From Actinokineospora fastidiosa (GTDB lineage: Bacteria; Actinomycetota; Actinomycetes; Mycobacteriales; Pseudonocardiaceae): a DNA stretch of 64,000 nucleotides. This document shows, piece by piece, positions 35,034-43,036 of this stretch. The position numbers were made by a program, and so were the translations under genes. The stretch spans positions 1,385,260 through 1,449,259 of the forward strand of contig NZ_BMRB01000002.1 in assembly GCF_014648415.1 (NCBI RefSeq). Direction: 5' to 3'. Numbering within the stretch: the stretch's first letter is position 1; every line of letters begins with the position of its first letter. The notes below the pieces were generated by a model. The model ran no database searches. It was given only the letters and a program-made list of their open reading frames with translations, and had not been told where the DNA came from.

Positions 35034-35741
35034 CTAATGCCGGTCATCGGCGCGTGGGGTTGCCTTCGCTCCGCCGGAAGCCCGGGGAGCGGCGGGGTCG
35101 GGCGTGTCGAGTGATTCGATGTAGTGCAGTGCGATCCCGGCCGCGTGCTGCATCGCGGCGCGGGTCCGCTCGGGCGGTTCGCCGAGTTGGAGGCTGGCGA
35201 CGGCGGCGGCGCTGATGGCACCCGTCAGCGCGCCGACGACACCTGCCGCGGTGATCTCGTCGAGCGTGTCCGGGTACGCCCTGCGCAGCGCCGCGGCGAT
35301 TCGGGTCTGCGCGGTGAACATGGTGTGCAGCACGCGGGCCTGAACGGCGGGCGTGGTCACCACCAGCCGGGCGCGGAGCGCCGCCAGTCCGTTCGGCAGG
35401 TCACCGGCGGCGGTGTTGGCGATCATGGTCTTCGTCGCCTCGGCCAGCACCTCGCGCATCGGCGCGTCGGGTCGCCGTCCCTCGATGGCCCGCACGGCCA
35501 GGTCGATCCTGGTGCTGCCGTCGGCAAGCAGCACGTCCTCCTTGGTGGCGAAGTGCAGGAAGAAGGTGCGCTTGCTGACGTCGGCGGCTTCCGCGATGTC
35601 AGCCACGCTCGTCTGGTCGTAGCCCTGTTCGGTGAACAGGCGGACGGCCGCGTTGACCAGCGCCTGCCGAGTGAGCTGCTTCTTGCGTTCACGACGTCCG
35701 ACTTCGCCTGACACAGGGCGAGCATAGTGCACCACGGACAT
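35034..35741 (-). CDS. TetR-family repressor (controls adjacent SDR)
   Basis: About 235 residues. The helix-turn-helix is QALVNAAVRLFTEQGYDQTS then VADIAEAADVSKRTFFLHF, standard TetR with the F-x-x-F end. The C-terminal ligand domain is unassigned and ends in a charged tail. The ATG at 35741 lies only 3 bases from a palindromic operator shared with the divergent SDR gene. An in-frame GTG slightly downstream is possible, which would place the operator further upstream. Autoregulation and SDR repression, lifted by a small ligand, are expected. Confidence 0.85.
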   Translation of the reverse strand: MSVVHYARPVSGEVGRRERKKQLTRQALVNAAVRLFTEQGYDQTSVADIAEAADVSKRTFFLHFATKEDVLLADGSTRIDLAVRAIEGRRPDAPMREVLAEATKTMIANTAAGDLPNGLAALRARLVVTTPAVQARVLHTMFTAQTRIAAALRRAYPDTLDEITAAGVVGALTGAISAAAVASLQLGEPPERTRAAMQHAAGIALHYIESLDTPDPAAPRASGGAKATPRADDRH

Positions 35742-35744
35742 CAA

Positions 35745-35774
35745 TGCACTGAGTAAATGAGTACACTGAGTGCA
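35745..35774. promoter_or_regulatory. TetR operator between TetR and SDR genes
   Basis: TGCACTGAGT (35745-35754) and ACTGAGTGCA (35765-35774) are inverted arms with one mismatch around a 10-base centre. A further AGTGCACCA occurs at both 35726 and 35769. The position next to both starts fits repression of both genes. Confidence 0.7.
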
Positions 35775-35819
35775 CCAATGCTCGACCGGAGGACGTTGAG
35801 CGCGGAGAGAGGTGTCGTG

Positions 35820-36797
35820 ATGGACGGGTTGACCGGACGGACGGTGCTGGTGACCGGTGCCGGACGAGGGATCGGACGGGCGGAGGCGCTGTACCTGACG
35901 GCCTGCGGCGCGAACGTGGTCGTGAACGACCCCGGCGTGGAGATCGACGGGCGTGGGGGTGACGAGAGCGTCGCCGCCGCTGTGGTCGACGAGATCCGCG
36001 CGCGAGGCGGGCGAGCGGTGGCCGACACCGGCAGCGTCGCCGAGTGGGCGGACGCCCGACGCATGGTGGAGCTGGCCGTCGCGGAGTTCGGCGATCTGCA
36101 CGCGGTGGTCAACAACGCCACCATCGAGGTCAACAAAGGGCTCGAACGGCTGACCGAAGCGGAGTTCGACGACGTCGTGGCGGTCAAGCTGAAGGGGACC
36201 TTCGCGGTGAGCCGCTGGGCCGCCGCGTACTGGCGCGGGCGGGTGGACGAAGGAGTGCGCACCGACCGCGCGATCGTCAACACCGCCTCGGGCTCCGGTC
36301 TGCTCAATCCCCTGCCCACGCAGACGAACTACGCGGCGGCGAACGCCGGAGTCGCGGCGATGACCACCGTGCACGCGCTGGAACTGCGGCGGATGGGGGT
36401 CCGGGTGAACTGCGTCAGCCCATCGATGGTGCGCACCCGGCTGACCGACCCGGTGCCGGGCATGGACCGGACACCGCCAGCCGGGGAACTGGACCCGAAG
36501 GACCCTGCCGTGGTGGCCCCGCTCGTCGCGTACCTGGTCAGCGAGGGCTGCGCACTGACCGGACAGGTGCTGTCGGTGCGCGGCGGCTCGATCGCGGTCA
36601 ACCACGGCTGGACGAGCGGTGCGCAGATCGACAAGGACGGCGAACTCTGGACGGTTCCCGAACTCGCGGACAACATGGCGGCACTGCCGCTGGAGGACCC
36701 GTTCGACCGGCTGGCGACCGCACTCGGCGCCGCCTTGGGCATCCGAGGCCGCGACGAATTCGAGGCGATGGTCAACGCCCAACTCGACAAGAGCTGA
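35820..36797 (+). CDS. SDR-family oxidoreductase with altered active-site Lys
   Basis: About 325 residues. The NAD(P) loop is VLVTGAGRGIGRAEALYL, with Asp in VVNDPG suggesting NAD preference. NNATIEV is the N-N-A motif. The catalytic region reads NTASGSG and then QTNYAAANAGV, where the usual Y-x-x-x-K is Y-A-A-A-N. The Lys normally lowers the Tyr pKa, so activity may be changed or lost. The C-terminal ~60 residues extend beyond a classical 250-residue SDR. GAGAGAGG precedes the ATG at 35820. Under the divergent TetR repressor. Confidence 0.82.
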   Translation: MDGLTGRTVLVTGAGRGIGRAEALYLTACGANVVVNDPGVEIDGRGGDESVAAAVVDEIRARGGRAVADTGSVAEWADARRMVELAVAEFGDLHAVVNNATIEVNKGLERLTEAEFDDVVAVKLKGTFAVSRWAAAYWRGRVDEGVRTDRAIVNTASGSGLLNPLPTQTNYAAANAGVAAMTTVHALELRRMGVRVNCVSPSMVRTRLTDPVPGMDRTPPAGELDPKDPAVVAPLVAYLVSEGCALTGQVLSVRGGSIAVNHGWTSGAQIDKDGELWTVPELADNMAALPLEDPFDRLATALGAALGIRGRDEFEAMVNAQLDKS

Positions 36798-36965
36798 GCG
36801 GATCCGGCCGCCGGCCCGAGCGCGTGATGTCGAAGGGATGGCCGAGCAGACGATCACCTGCGCCGACGCCCGACGTGCCCCTCCGCTGACATCGTCCGGT
36901 CGACGCGGTCACTGCCGTCCCTACATGCCGAGAGAGGGCTGGCCCCGCAGCCCCAGGGCCGAGCT

Positions 36966-37023
36966 AACTAAATTTGGCTAGTTGGCCGTCCGGGTGGTAG
37001 CGTCTCTGTAACCAAATTTGGTT
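36966..37023. promoter_or_regulatory. Two related palindromes upstream of the VOC/PadR operon
   Basis: AACTAAATTTGGCTAGTT (36966-36983) is an imperfect dyad; AACCAAATTTGGTT (37010-37023) is a perfect 14-bp palindrome ending 17 bases before the VOC start. They share AAATTTGG and lie ~44 bases apart centre to centre, so they are likely operators for the PadR protein encoded in the operon. Confidence 0.65.
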
Positions 37024-37040
37024 AGTCGGAGGAGGTGGGT

Positions 37041-37436
37041 ATGCCGCCGGTGACGCCCTACGTGATGGTGGACAGCGCGAACACCTATGCCGAGTTCCTG
37101 AGGAACGCGTTCGACGCGGAGGTGAGCAACGTCCTGCCCCTGCCTGCCGACCCGGAGCGGGTGATGCACGCGGAGGCACGGATCGGCGACAGCGTGGTGT
37201 TCTTCGCCGACTCCGGCGCACACGGTGAGCGGTGCCTCAGCTCACCGTCCGAACCGGTCCACGTGCAACTGTGGGCCACGCTGCCCGATCCCGACACCGC
37301 CTTCACCCGCGCGGTCTCCGCCGGAGCCACGCCTGCCATGGAGATCACGGCGCAGGGCGACGGCAGCCGGATGGGCGGGGTCGTCGACCCGTTCGGCACA
37401 CTCTGGTGGCTCAGCTCAAGGCAGCCTGCTGCCTGA
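37041..37436 (+). CDS. VOC/glyoxalase-fold protein (PhnB-like)
   Basis: About 131 residues of the vicinal-oxygen-chelate fold. Strands TPYVMVDSANTYAEFLRNAF and VMHAEARIGDSVVFF, then the C-terminal GGVVDPFGTLWWLSS, follow the PhnB/3-demethylubiquinone type. Many such small proteins bind toxic compounds or carry out ring-opening. GGAGGAGG at 37028-37035 supports the ATG at 37041. A PadR-type gene follows 25 bases downstream, so the VOC protein is probably induced by the PadR ligand. Confidence 0.82.
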   Translation: MPPVTPYVMVDSANTYAEFLRNAFDAEVSNVLPLPADPERVMHAEARIGDSVVFFADSGAHGERCLSSPSEPVHVQLWATLPDPDTAFTRAVSAGATPAMEITAQGDGSRMGGVVDPFGTLWWLSSRQPAA

Positions 37437-37461
37437 GCGCGGAACCAGGAGAGGACGGTCC

Positions 37462-38049
37462 ATGTCGGCGGTTCGACTGCTCGTGCTCGGCGCGGTGCGG
37501 CGGCGGGGCCAGGCACACGGCTACCAGGTACTCGCCGATCTGGAGGCTTGGGGCGCGCACGAATGGGCCCGTGCCACCTCCGGGTCGGTCTACCACGCCC
37601 TCAAGGCCATGACCGGACAAGGTCTGCTGGTCATGCACGACACCACACCGAGCACGGCAGGCGGACCGCCGCGCATGGAGTACACGGTGACCGACGCCGG
37701 TGAACAGGCGTACCTCGACCTGCTCCGCACCGCACTCACCAACCGCGACCCACGACTCGACCTGCTCGCCGCGGCGGTCGGACTCATCGAGGACCTCCCC
37801 CGCGCCGAGGCCATCGCCCTGCTGCGGCAGCGCCTGCAGACCATGAACGAGTGGCGGGCCGCCATCACCGCGCACCTGCCCCCCGGCGCCGACCTGGACA
37901 CCTGGGGCCCGGTCGGCGACGTCATCGGGCTGTGGCTGCACACCGCGGACACCCGCAGGGACTGGACAAGCCGCCTCCTCCACCGCCTGGAGCAGGGCGC
38001 GTACCGCATGGCCGGCGAAGATCGGGCGCAGACCCCTGAAACACCGTAG
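37462..38049 (+). CDS. PadR-family transcriptional regulator
   Basis: About 195 residues. The winged helix covers VRLLVLGAVRRRGQAHGYQV and SGSVYHALKAMTGQGLL, with the wing MEYTVTDAGEQAYLDL, typical of PadR. The C-terminal Vir-C-like helical part (NEWRAAITAHLPPGADLDTW) provides the dimer and ligand pocket. AGGAGAGG precedes the ATG. Second gene after the VOC protein; the two palindromes upstream of the operon are its likely operators, giving autoregulation. Confidence 0.85.
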   Translation: MSAVRLLVLGAVRRRGQAHGYQVLADLEAWGAHEWARATSGSVYHALKAMTGQGLLVMHDTTPSTAGGPPRMEYTVTDAGEQAYLDLLRTALTNRDPRLDLLAAAVGLIEDLPRAEAIALLRQRLQTMNEWRAAITAHLPPGADLDTWGPVGDVIGLWLHTADTRRDWTSRLLHRLEQGAYRMAGEDRAQTPETP

Positions 38050-38151
38050 GGCCATGATCAAGTAGCGCGAACGCAAGCCAATCTCCGCGAGACACCCAAG
38101 CGCCGTGGCGTCGGTGAGGCGACAGGCCGTTCAGGGTCGCTGGCGATTCGG

Positions 38152-38934
38152 TCACGCCGCCGTCGCGTCGGGCTGAAGGGCGGGACCGAGCAGGAGCCCG
38201 CCGTCCGCGACGAACTCCGAGCCCGTGACGAACGAGGCGTCGGCCGAGGTGAGGTAGAGGACGAGTGCGGTGATGTCGGCCGGCGTACCCAACCGAGGGA
38301 TGGCGTACGGCTCGGGTGAGTAGAAGTCGGCGATGGGCGGCTGGCCCGCGATCGGTTCGTTGATCAACGGGGTGGAGATGACGCCGGGGTGGATGGAGTT
38401 GACCCGGATGCCGTCTCGACCCAGCTCCAGCGCGGCGGTCCTGGTGAGCCCGCGCAACGCCCACTTGCTGGCCACGTACGGCGCGTAGAGCGAGGTGCCG
38501 ACGTGGGCCATCGTGGAGGCGATGTTGACGATCACTCCGCCGCCGTTGCGGCGCAGTGACGGGGTCACGGTCTTGATGCCGAGAAACGCGCCGGTGAGGT
38601 TGACGTCGAGTACGCGCTCCCAGACCCGCCGTTCGATGGCCTCGATCGGCACCGCGGGGTTCTGAACGCCTGCGTTGTTGACCAGAACCGCGATCGGGCC
38701 GAACCGGCGTTCGGTCTCGATGACCGCCGCCGCCCAGGCGTCCTCGTCGGTGACGTCCAGGCGGACGAACAGTGCCCGCTCGCCGAGTTCAGCGGCGAGC
38801 TCCTCGCCAGGTCCTTCGGAGAGCGCGGCGATGACAACGTTCGCCCCCTCCTCGTGGTAGGCCCGAACGTGGCTGGTGCCCTGCCCGCCAGTGCCACCGG
38901 TGACGAGAACGGTCTGCTTGTCGAAGCGTCCCAT
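38152..38934 (-). CDS. SDR-family dehydrogenase (hydroxysteroid-dehydrogenase-like)
   Basis: Classical SDR of 260 residues. TGGTGGQGTSHV is the coenzyme loop, NNAGVQN the N-N-A-G motif, and IAST with YVASKWALRG the intact Ser, Tyr and Lys. The pattern VNSIHPGVISTPLI is typical of 3-alpha/20-beta-hydroxysteroid-like actinomycete SDRs. The substrate is not known. It is divergent from a TetR gene with two palindromes between them, so the TetR protein probably represses it. Confidence 0.88.
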   Translation of the reverse strand: MGRFDKQTVLVTGGTGGQGTSHVRAYHEEGANVVIAALSEGPGEELAAELGERALFVRLDVTDEDAWAAAVIETERRFGPIAVLVNNAGVQNPAVPIEAIERRVWERVLDVNLTGAFLGIKTVTPSLRRNGGGVIVNIASTMAHVGTSLYAPYVASKWALRGLTRTAALELGRDGIRVNSIHPGVISTPLINEPIAGQPPIADFYSPEPYAIPRLGTPADITALVLYLTSADASFVTGSEFVADGGLLLGPALQPDATAA

Positions 38935-38960
38935 AACGCGGTCCTCCCCTGCTCACAATG

Positions 38961-39025
38961 GTGAGTCGAGTGACTCACCTCGCCCAAAGCTACGCATCTA
39001 ACGAGTGGTGAGTCAAGTGACTCGT
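38961..39025. promoter_or_regulatory. Two TetR operators between SDR and TetR genes
   Basis: GTGAGTCGAGTGACTCAC (38961-38978) is a perfect dyad with 7-bp arms and a 4-base centre. GTGAGTCAAGTGACTCGT (39008-39025) is nearly the same with GAGTC/GACTC arms. One site lies near each divergent start. Confidence 0.75.
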
Positions 39026-39044
39026 CTCCCGTAGGGTGGTGCCC

Positions 39045-39683
39045 ATGACGACGGAGCCCTCGCCCTACCACCGGCGCGTCGCCGAGCAGAAGCGGGCGGC
39101 CATCATCGAGGCGGCCACCCGACTGTTCCTCGACGCCGGGTACGCAGGCACCTCACTGGCCAAGGTCGCCGAGGCGGCCGGGGTGTCGAAGGCGACTCTG
39201 TTCAAGCAGTTCCCGACCAAGGCGGCGCTGTTCGACGCGATCGTGACGGAGTCCTGGACAGTCGAGGACGATGGCGACGACTTCCGCCCCCCGACGGGCG
39301 ACCTGCGCGCGGGCCTGACGGCGATCGGCCGCCGGTACGTCACCCTCCTCACCCGGCCCGGCATGGCGGCGCTCTTCCGCATCGTCATCGCCGAACTGCC
39401 GCGCTTCCCCGAGTTGGGCAAGGCCCACTTCGAGCGCGGCAAGATGCCCTACTTCGACTCGGTGCGCCGCTATCTCGACACCGAGAACGCCCTGGGAACG
39501 GCCAAGCTGGACGACACGGAACTGGCAGCAACCCAGTTCCTCGGGATGATCTCCAACTACGTCTTCTGGCCCCGGATGCTGCTCATCGACTGGTCCCCTG
39601 ACGACGCATCGATAGCACACGTCGTGGACGAGGCCGTACTGATGATGGGAGCCAGATACGGCGCGGCGAACACCACCAACTGA
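39045..39683 (+). CDS. TetR-family repressor (controls adjacent SDR)
   Basis: About 212 residues. HTH: AAIIEAATRLFLDAGYAGTS and LAKVAEAAGVSKATLFKQF. The C-terminal domain with PGMAALFRIVIAELPRFPELG and LGMISNYVFWPRML resembles TetR_C of the AcrR-like group. The ATG at 39045 is preferred over an in-frame GTG at 39036. Two operator-like palindromes lie upstream, shared with the divergent SDR gene. Confidence 0.87.
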   Translation: MTTEPSPYHRRVAEQKRAAIIEAATRLFLDAGYAGTSLAKVAEAAGVSKATLFKQFPTKAALFDAIVTESWTVEDDGDDFRPPTGDLRAGLTAIGRRYVTLLTRPGMAALFRIVIAELPRFPELGKAHFERGKMPYFDSVRRYLDTENALGTAKLDDTELAATQFLGMISNYVFWPRMLLIDWSPDDASIAHVVDEAVLMMGARYGAANTTN

Positions 39684-40336
39684 AGCACCCGTACGCAGCA
39701 CGTGAAGGTTGATCGGCGGGCCGGGCAACGTTTGCTCCGACCGAACCAGCATCGCAACGAACGCTGAGAGCACAGGGGCTGGTCGAGAGGGAGGAGTGCG
39801 AGACCGACCGGCGCAGCGCCGCCTCCCTCACAGCCACCGACCTGACCAGCCACCTCATCAGTCAACTAAGCAACAACCGTCCACCGGCGACACCGCCAAC
39901 CGGTGAAACCTTGCCTCGCCGCGGCTTCAGGCTCTTCGAGCCAACTACCTCTGCGGCCAGCAAGTGCCCGTTCGCCGGATGCGCCAGGATTGGCCGGAAT
40001 AACGGAACCGCTTCCGCGACCAGGCCGCCGGTACCGGTGGGAAGTCGTCCCCGCGCACGAGGTAGTGGACGACACAAGCAGTGATTCATGGATAGTCCGG
40101 GTGAGGGTCTGCCGTAGCGGCAGCGTTGCTCACGCCTGTCTTCTGTTCCCCACTTCGACCGACAAGGTCGACGAGTCGAGGGCGACCTGCTGGCCCGCCG
40201 AGCACGAGGCATGGCTGGGGTGAGGTCGAGGGTATTGATCTCGCTCATCTTCCTCCGACAGAAACGGGACGAGACCAAGTGCCCCTGGCCTGGGCCAGCC
40301 GCAGGCTCTGAGAGCGGTCGCGGATACTGGTGCCGG
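39684..40336. other. Stretch with no supportable gene
   Basis: About 650 bases between the convergent TetR and hydrolase genes. Frames on both strands are short, without start signals or domains. A pseudogene residue is possible but nothing can be named. Confidence 0.35.
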
Positions 40337-41680
40337 TCAGGGTTGACGGGTCGCGGTCAGCGTCATGTCCTGTTGGCGCAACCGCAGGACGATCTCGCCG
40401 TCACGGGCCACGACGGTGAGTTCGCAATCCAGGGCGATGGCGCGGAAACGGCCGTCCGGCAGAGTGCGCAAGCCAAGTGGGGGCTGCCCTGGGGCATGGA
40501 GGATGAGGTTGTCACCATCGTTGGTGATCCTGACGGTGTAGCCGTCTCGCGCAAGGTACGTGCCAGTCAGGTCCGCCGGTGTGCGGTGTGGTGCGGAGCC
40601 GGTCCGACCGTGGTGGTGTTCAGCGGCGGCGAGCACGGCCAGGAGGACCTCCTCGGCCATCTCGTTGTTGACCATCACAGCCACGGTCGTGTCGGTCGCT
40701 GGCCAGGTGAACAGCCAACAGCCGTATCCGGCGTTGCCGCCGGTGTGGCCGAACCGCAGGTGGCCGTCGTCGACCACGGAGGTACCCAGGCCGGAGCCGC
40801 CCGGCACCTGGGGTGTGATCATCTCGGTCGCCAGGCCGTGCGACAGCAGCGCGGAACGACTGGCCACGGCGTGCGCGATCTCGACGCCCACCCGAGTCAG
40901 GTCCGACGGTGTGGTCCATAGCCCGGCGCCTGCCAGCTCCGGTTGCGTACGCCACCCGCCGCGCAGGGGCGTGCCGTCCAGGTGGTGACCGCGGGCGACC
41001 TGGTTGTGGCGGTGCGGGAAGTCCTGGTCATAACTGCTGTCGGCCATGCCGAGCGGTTCCAGCACAAGCGACCGCATCAGCTCGGCGAACCCTGATCCGG
41101 TGACGTCCTCCATCAACTGCTGGAGCACGGCGTAGTGGCTACCCGAATAACGAAACCCGCTGCCCGGCAGCATGGTCGCCCGAACCGGGGGGCTCGTTGC
41201 AGGTCCTTGTCCGCGCAGCACCTCGGTGATGGTCGGCACCGCCTCACCTTGGCCGAATCCGCGGAACCAGTTGTAGGACAACCCGGCCGTGTGCGCCAAC
41301 AATTGCCGTACGGTGACCACCGGCCGCCAACCGCCGGACTCAGGCAGACGCCATGACGTCAGGTACGCCTCGATGTTCTCGTCGAGGTCCAGCACACCTT
41401 GATCGACCAGGCGCAGCGCACCGAAGGCGGCCACGTGCTTGCTGATCGAGCATGCCTGGAAGATCGTGCTCGGGCTCACCGCCTCCGTGCCACCGGAGAT
41501 GGTTGTGCCGTACGCATGCGCCCACGGCTCAACGCCGTCCTGCCGCGCGGCGACACTCACAGCCGGAACGTCGTAGAGCCGCATCAGCTCCACCAGCCCG
41601 ACCCGATCCGGCGAAGCCTCCCGCCATCGCGACTGACGGTCCAACTGATCCAACACCACTGACCAATCGCTCGGTCGCAT
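40337..41680 (-). CDS. Serine beta-lactamase-like hydrolase (class C/esterase VIII fold)
   Basis: About 447 residues without a signal peptide. The S-x-x-K nucleophile motif is ACSISKH, the Tyr motif YSGSHY (Y-S-G where class C has Y-A-N) and the third motif FGHTGGNAG (H-T-G). A C-terminal ~100-residue lipocalin-like domain (LTGTYLARDGYTVRI) follows, as in many EstB/D-aminopeptidase-type proteins. Cytoplasmic location and Y-S-G make an esterase or peptidase more likely than a resistance enzyme. It stands alone near the integrase remnant. Confidence 0.85.
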   Translation of the reverse strand: MRPSDWSVVLDQLDRQSRWREASPDRVGLVELMRLYDVPAVSVAARQDGVEPWAHAYGTTISGGTEAVSPSTIFQACSISKHVAAFGALRLVDQGVLDLDENIEAYLTSWRLPESGGWRPVVTVRQLLAHTAGLSYNWFRGFGQGEAVPTITEVLRGQGPATSPPVRATMLPGSGFRYSGSHYAVLQQLMEDVTGSGFAELMRSLVLEPLGMADSSYDQDFPHRHNQVARGHHLDGTPLRGGWRTQPELAGAGLWTTPSDLTRVGVEIAHAVASRSALLSHGLATEMITPQVPGGSGLGTSVVDDGHLRFGHTGGNAGYGCWLFTWPATDTTVAVMVNNEMAEEVLLAVLAAAEHHHGRTGSAPHRTPADLTGTYLARDGYTVRITNDGDNLILHAPGQPPLGLRTLPDGRFRAIALDCELTVVARDGEIVLRLRQQDMTLTATRQP

Positions 41681-42072
41681 CAGGCCCCCTGGACGTCTCT
41701 ACCACGATTGAACTGCGACGGCCAAGGCTAGCCACCTGATCCAAGCGGCCGTGTGAACTTGCGATACTCAGCTAAAAGAGGGCGTTGAGCTGACCAGTTG
41801 CATCCGCTGCCCCGGCTTGCAGGACCTTTGGAGGCCAGCCTCCACACCGCGGTCGACAGCTGACCGCCCTCGGCCGTACAGCAGCCCGCCGCCCCCTTGC
41901 CCGCCGTCGACCTGCGCATACCGGTGATCAGCACCCGATCGCGCTGATTCACGGGGTGCTGGGCGCGGTTAGCGCCCCAGCACCGGACTGGACCTGTCCA
42001 TCCTGAAAGCAGTCCTCGACGCCCTCTCTCAGAAGATGGGAACCGGCTCCTGAGGTAAAGCGGACCCCACCC
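41681..42072. other. Region upstream of the integrase remnant
   Basis: About 390 bases. It lies where the N-terminal half of an intact integrase would have been, but no frame here gives the missing domain. It contains a stable hairpin at 41955-41984. Confidence 0.4.
41955..41984. terminator. Stable hairpin near the integrase remnant
   Basis: GGTGCTGGGCGC pairs with GCGCCCCAGCACC with one bulged base around a GGTTA loop. No T tract. It may be a terminator or a structural element of the lost mobile DNA. Confidence 0.35.
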
Positions 42073-42663
42073 ATGTCAACCGCCCCATCGACATACGCGC
42101 GGTCGCTCGAGGAAGCCGCCCAACTCACCAAAGACAGCCTGGCACTACCACGCGAAGGATGGGGCGAGATCACCCTCTCCGACTCCGCACCCATCGCCGG
42201 CGGATCCTGGACCGACACCGGCAACCGACGCGACCGCCGCCAACTCAAACAACGCGCCGTCGGCGAAGTACGGGTCGTCCCCTGCCCACCACCGCTGACC
42301 CGCATCCTCAACCACCACCTCGACACCCTCGGCGTCACCGCCGACGGCCGACTCTTCCGCAACCTCACCGGAGGCGACCTCGCCGAATCCACCCTCTCCC
42401 GAACCTGGGACAAAGCCCGCAAAGCCGCACTCACCCCCGACGAGTACACCTCACCCCTCGCCCGCAGACCCTACGACCTGCGCCACGCCTGCGTGTCCTT
42501 CTGGCTCGCCGTCGGCGTCCCCGCCGCCCAGGTCGCCGAATGGGCAGGACACTCCATCACCGTCCTGCTCCAGATCTACGCCAAGGTCATCGCCGGACTC
42601 GAGAACACCGCCCGCAAACGAATCGAACACGGCCTCAACACCATGGGCACCTCCACCACCTGA
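42073..42663 (+). pseudogene. N-terminally truncated tyrosine integrase
   Basis: About 196 residues corresponding to the catalytic C-terminal half of an actinobacterial phage/AICE-type integrase (~400 residues when whole). Box II is RRPYDLRHACVSFW (His and Arg), then AEWAGHS and the nucleophile Tyr in LLQIYAKV. The middle part LPREGWGEITL and VRVVPCPPPLTRIL is also typical. The core-binding domain is missing, and the segment ARSLEEAAQL aligns with the usual L-R-P-E-E-A so that the first catalytic Arg falls on Ser. It should be inactive. The stop lies 131 bases from a tRNA 3' end, the usual place of such an integrase. Confidence 0.8.
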
Positions 42664-42679
42664 CCCTCAAGCCGCCAAA

Positions 42680-42743
42680 CTCGGGCACGTATGGGGCACA
42701 GACACCCGCAAACAGCCGCACCAAGCCGCACACGACCGGACAC
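42680..42743 (+). repeat. Direct repeat, right copy (between integrase and tRNA)
   Basis: The 64-base counterpart of 21018-21079, same orientation, between the integrase remnant and the tRNA-Leu-like gene. Shared parts include TATGGGGCACAGAC and CGCAAACAGCCGC. Confidence 0.7.
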
Positions 42744-42793
42744 CACAAGATCAACAGAATCGACCGTTGCCGCAGGTCAGACGGACTTTCAGC

Positions 42794-42870
42794 TGGTGCC
42801 CCCGGTGCGATTCGAACGCACACTGGACGGGTTTTGAATCCGTTGCCTCTGCCGATTGGGCTACGGGGGC
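42794..42870 (-). tRNA. tRNA-Leu(CAA)-like, class I shape
   Basis: On the minus strand a full cloverleaf of 77 bases including encoded CCA. The acceptor stem is GCCCCCG/CGGGGGC, the T arm GTGCG-TTCGAAT-CGCAC, and the anticodon loop TTCAAAA gives anticodon CAA. The variable loop has only five bases, unlike normal bacterial leucine tRNAs with long arms, and the pair closing the anticodon loop is A-C. The 3' end faces the integrase remnant, as expected of an attachment site. Confidence 0.8.
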
Positions 42871-43036
42871 CGTGGGGGTCACTCTACGGGATCGGGGTTG
42901 GGGTGGTGGTGGGGGGTCTGGGGTGGGGCGGGTGAGGGATTACCGGCAATTTCGTGTGTCAATCATGTGCCGGTTGAGCGGGGGTTCGGGGGTCGGTACC
43001 GTGCCCGTAAAAGGTCGTTCGGAGTGAGGAGTCGAC

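Noticed and set aside
35034-36857. 607-codon frame containing the TetR gene
   Set aside because: The first ~370 codons are antisense to the SDR gene; the TetR homology starts at about 35741.
39862-40278. Possible small genes on either strand
   Set aside because: Both strands have equally poor frames without motifs or start signals.
20941-42870. Whole interval as one intact prophage or AICE
   Set aside because: No replication, transfer or phage structural genes are present and both integrase copies are broken; only integration scars can be claimed.
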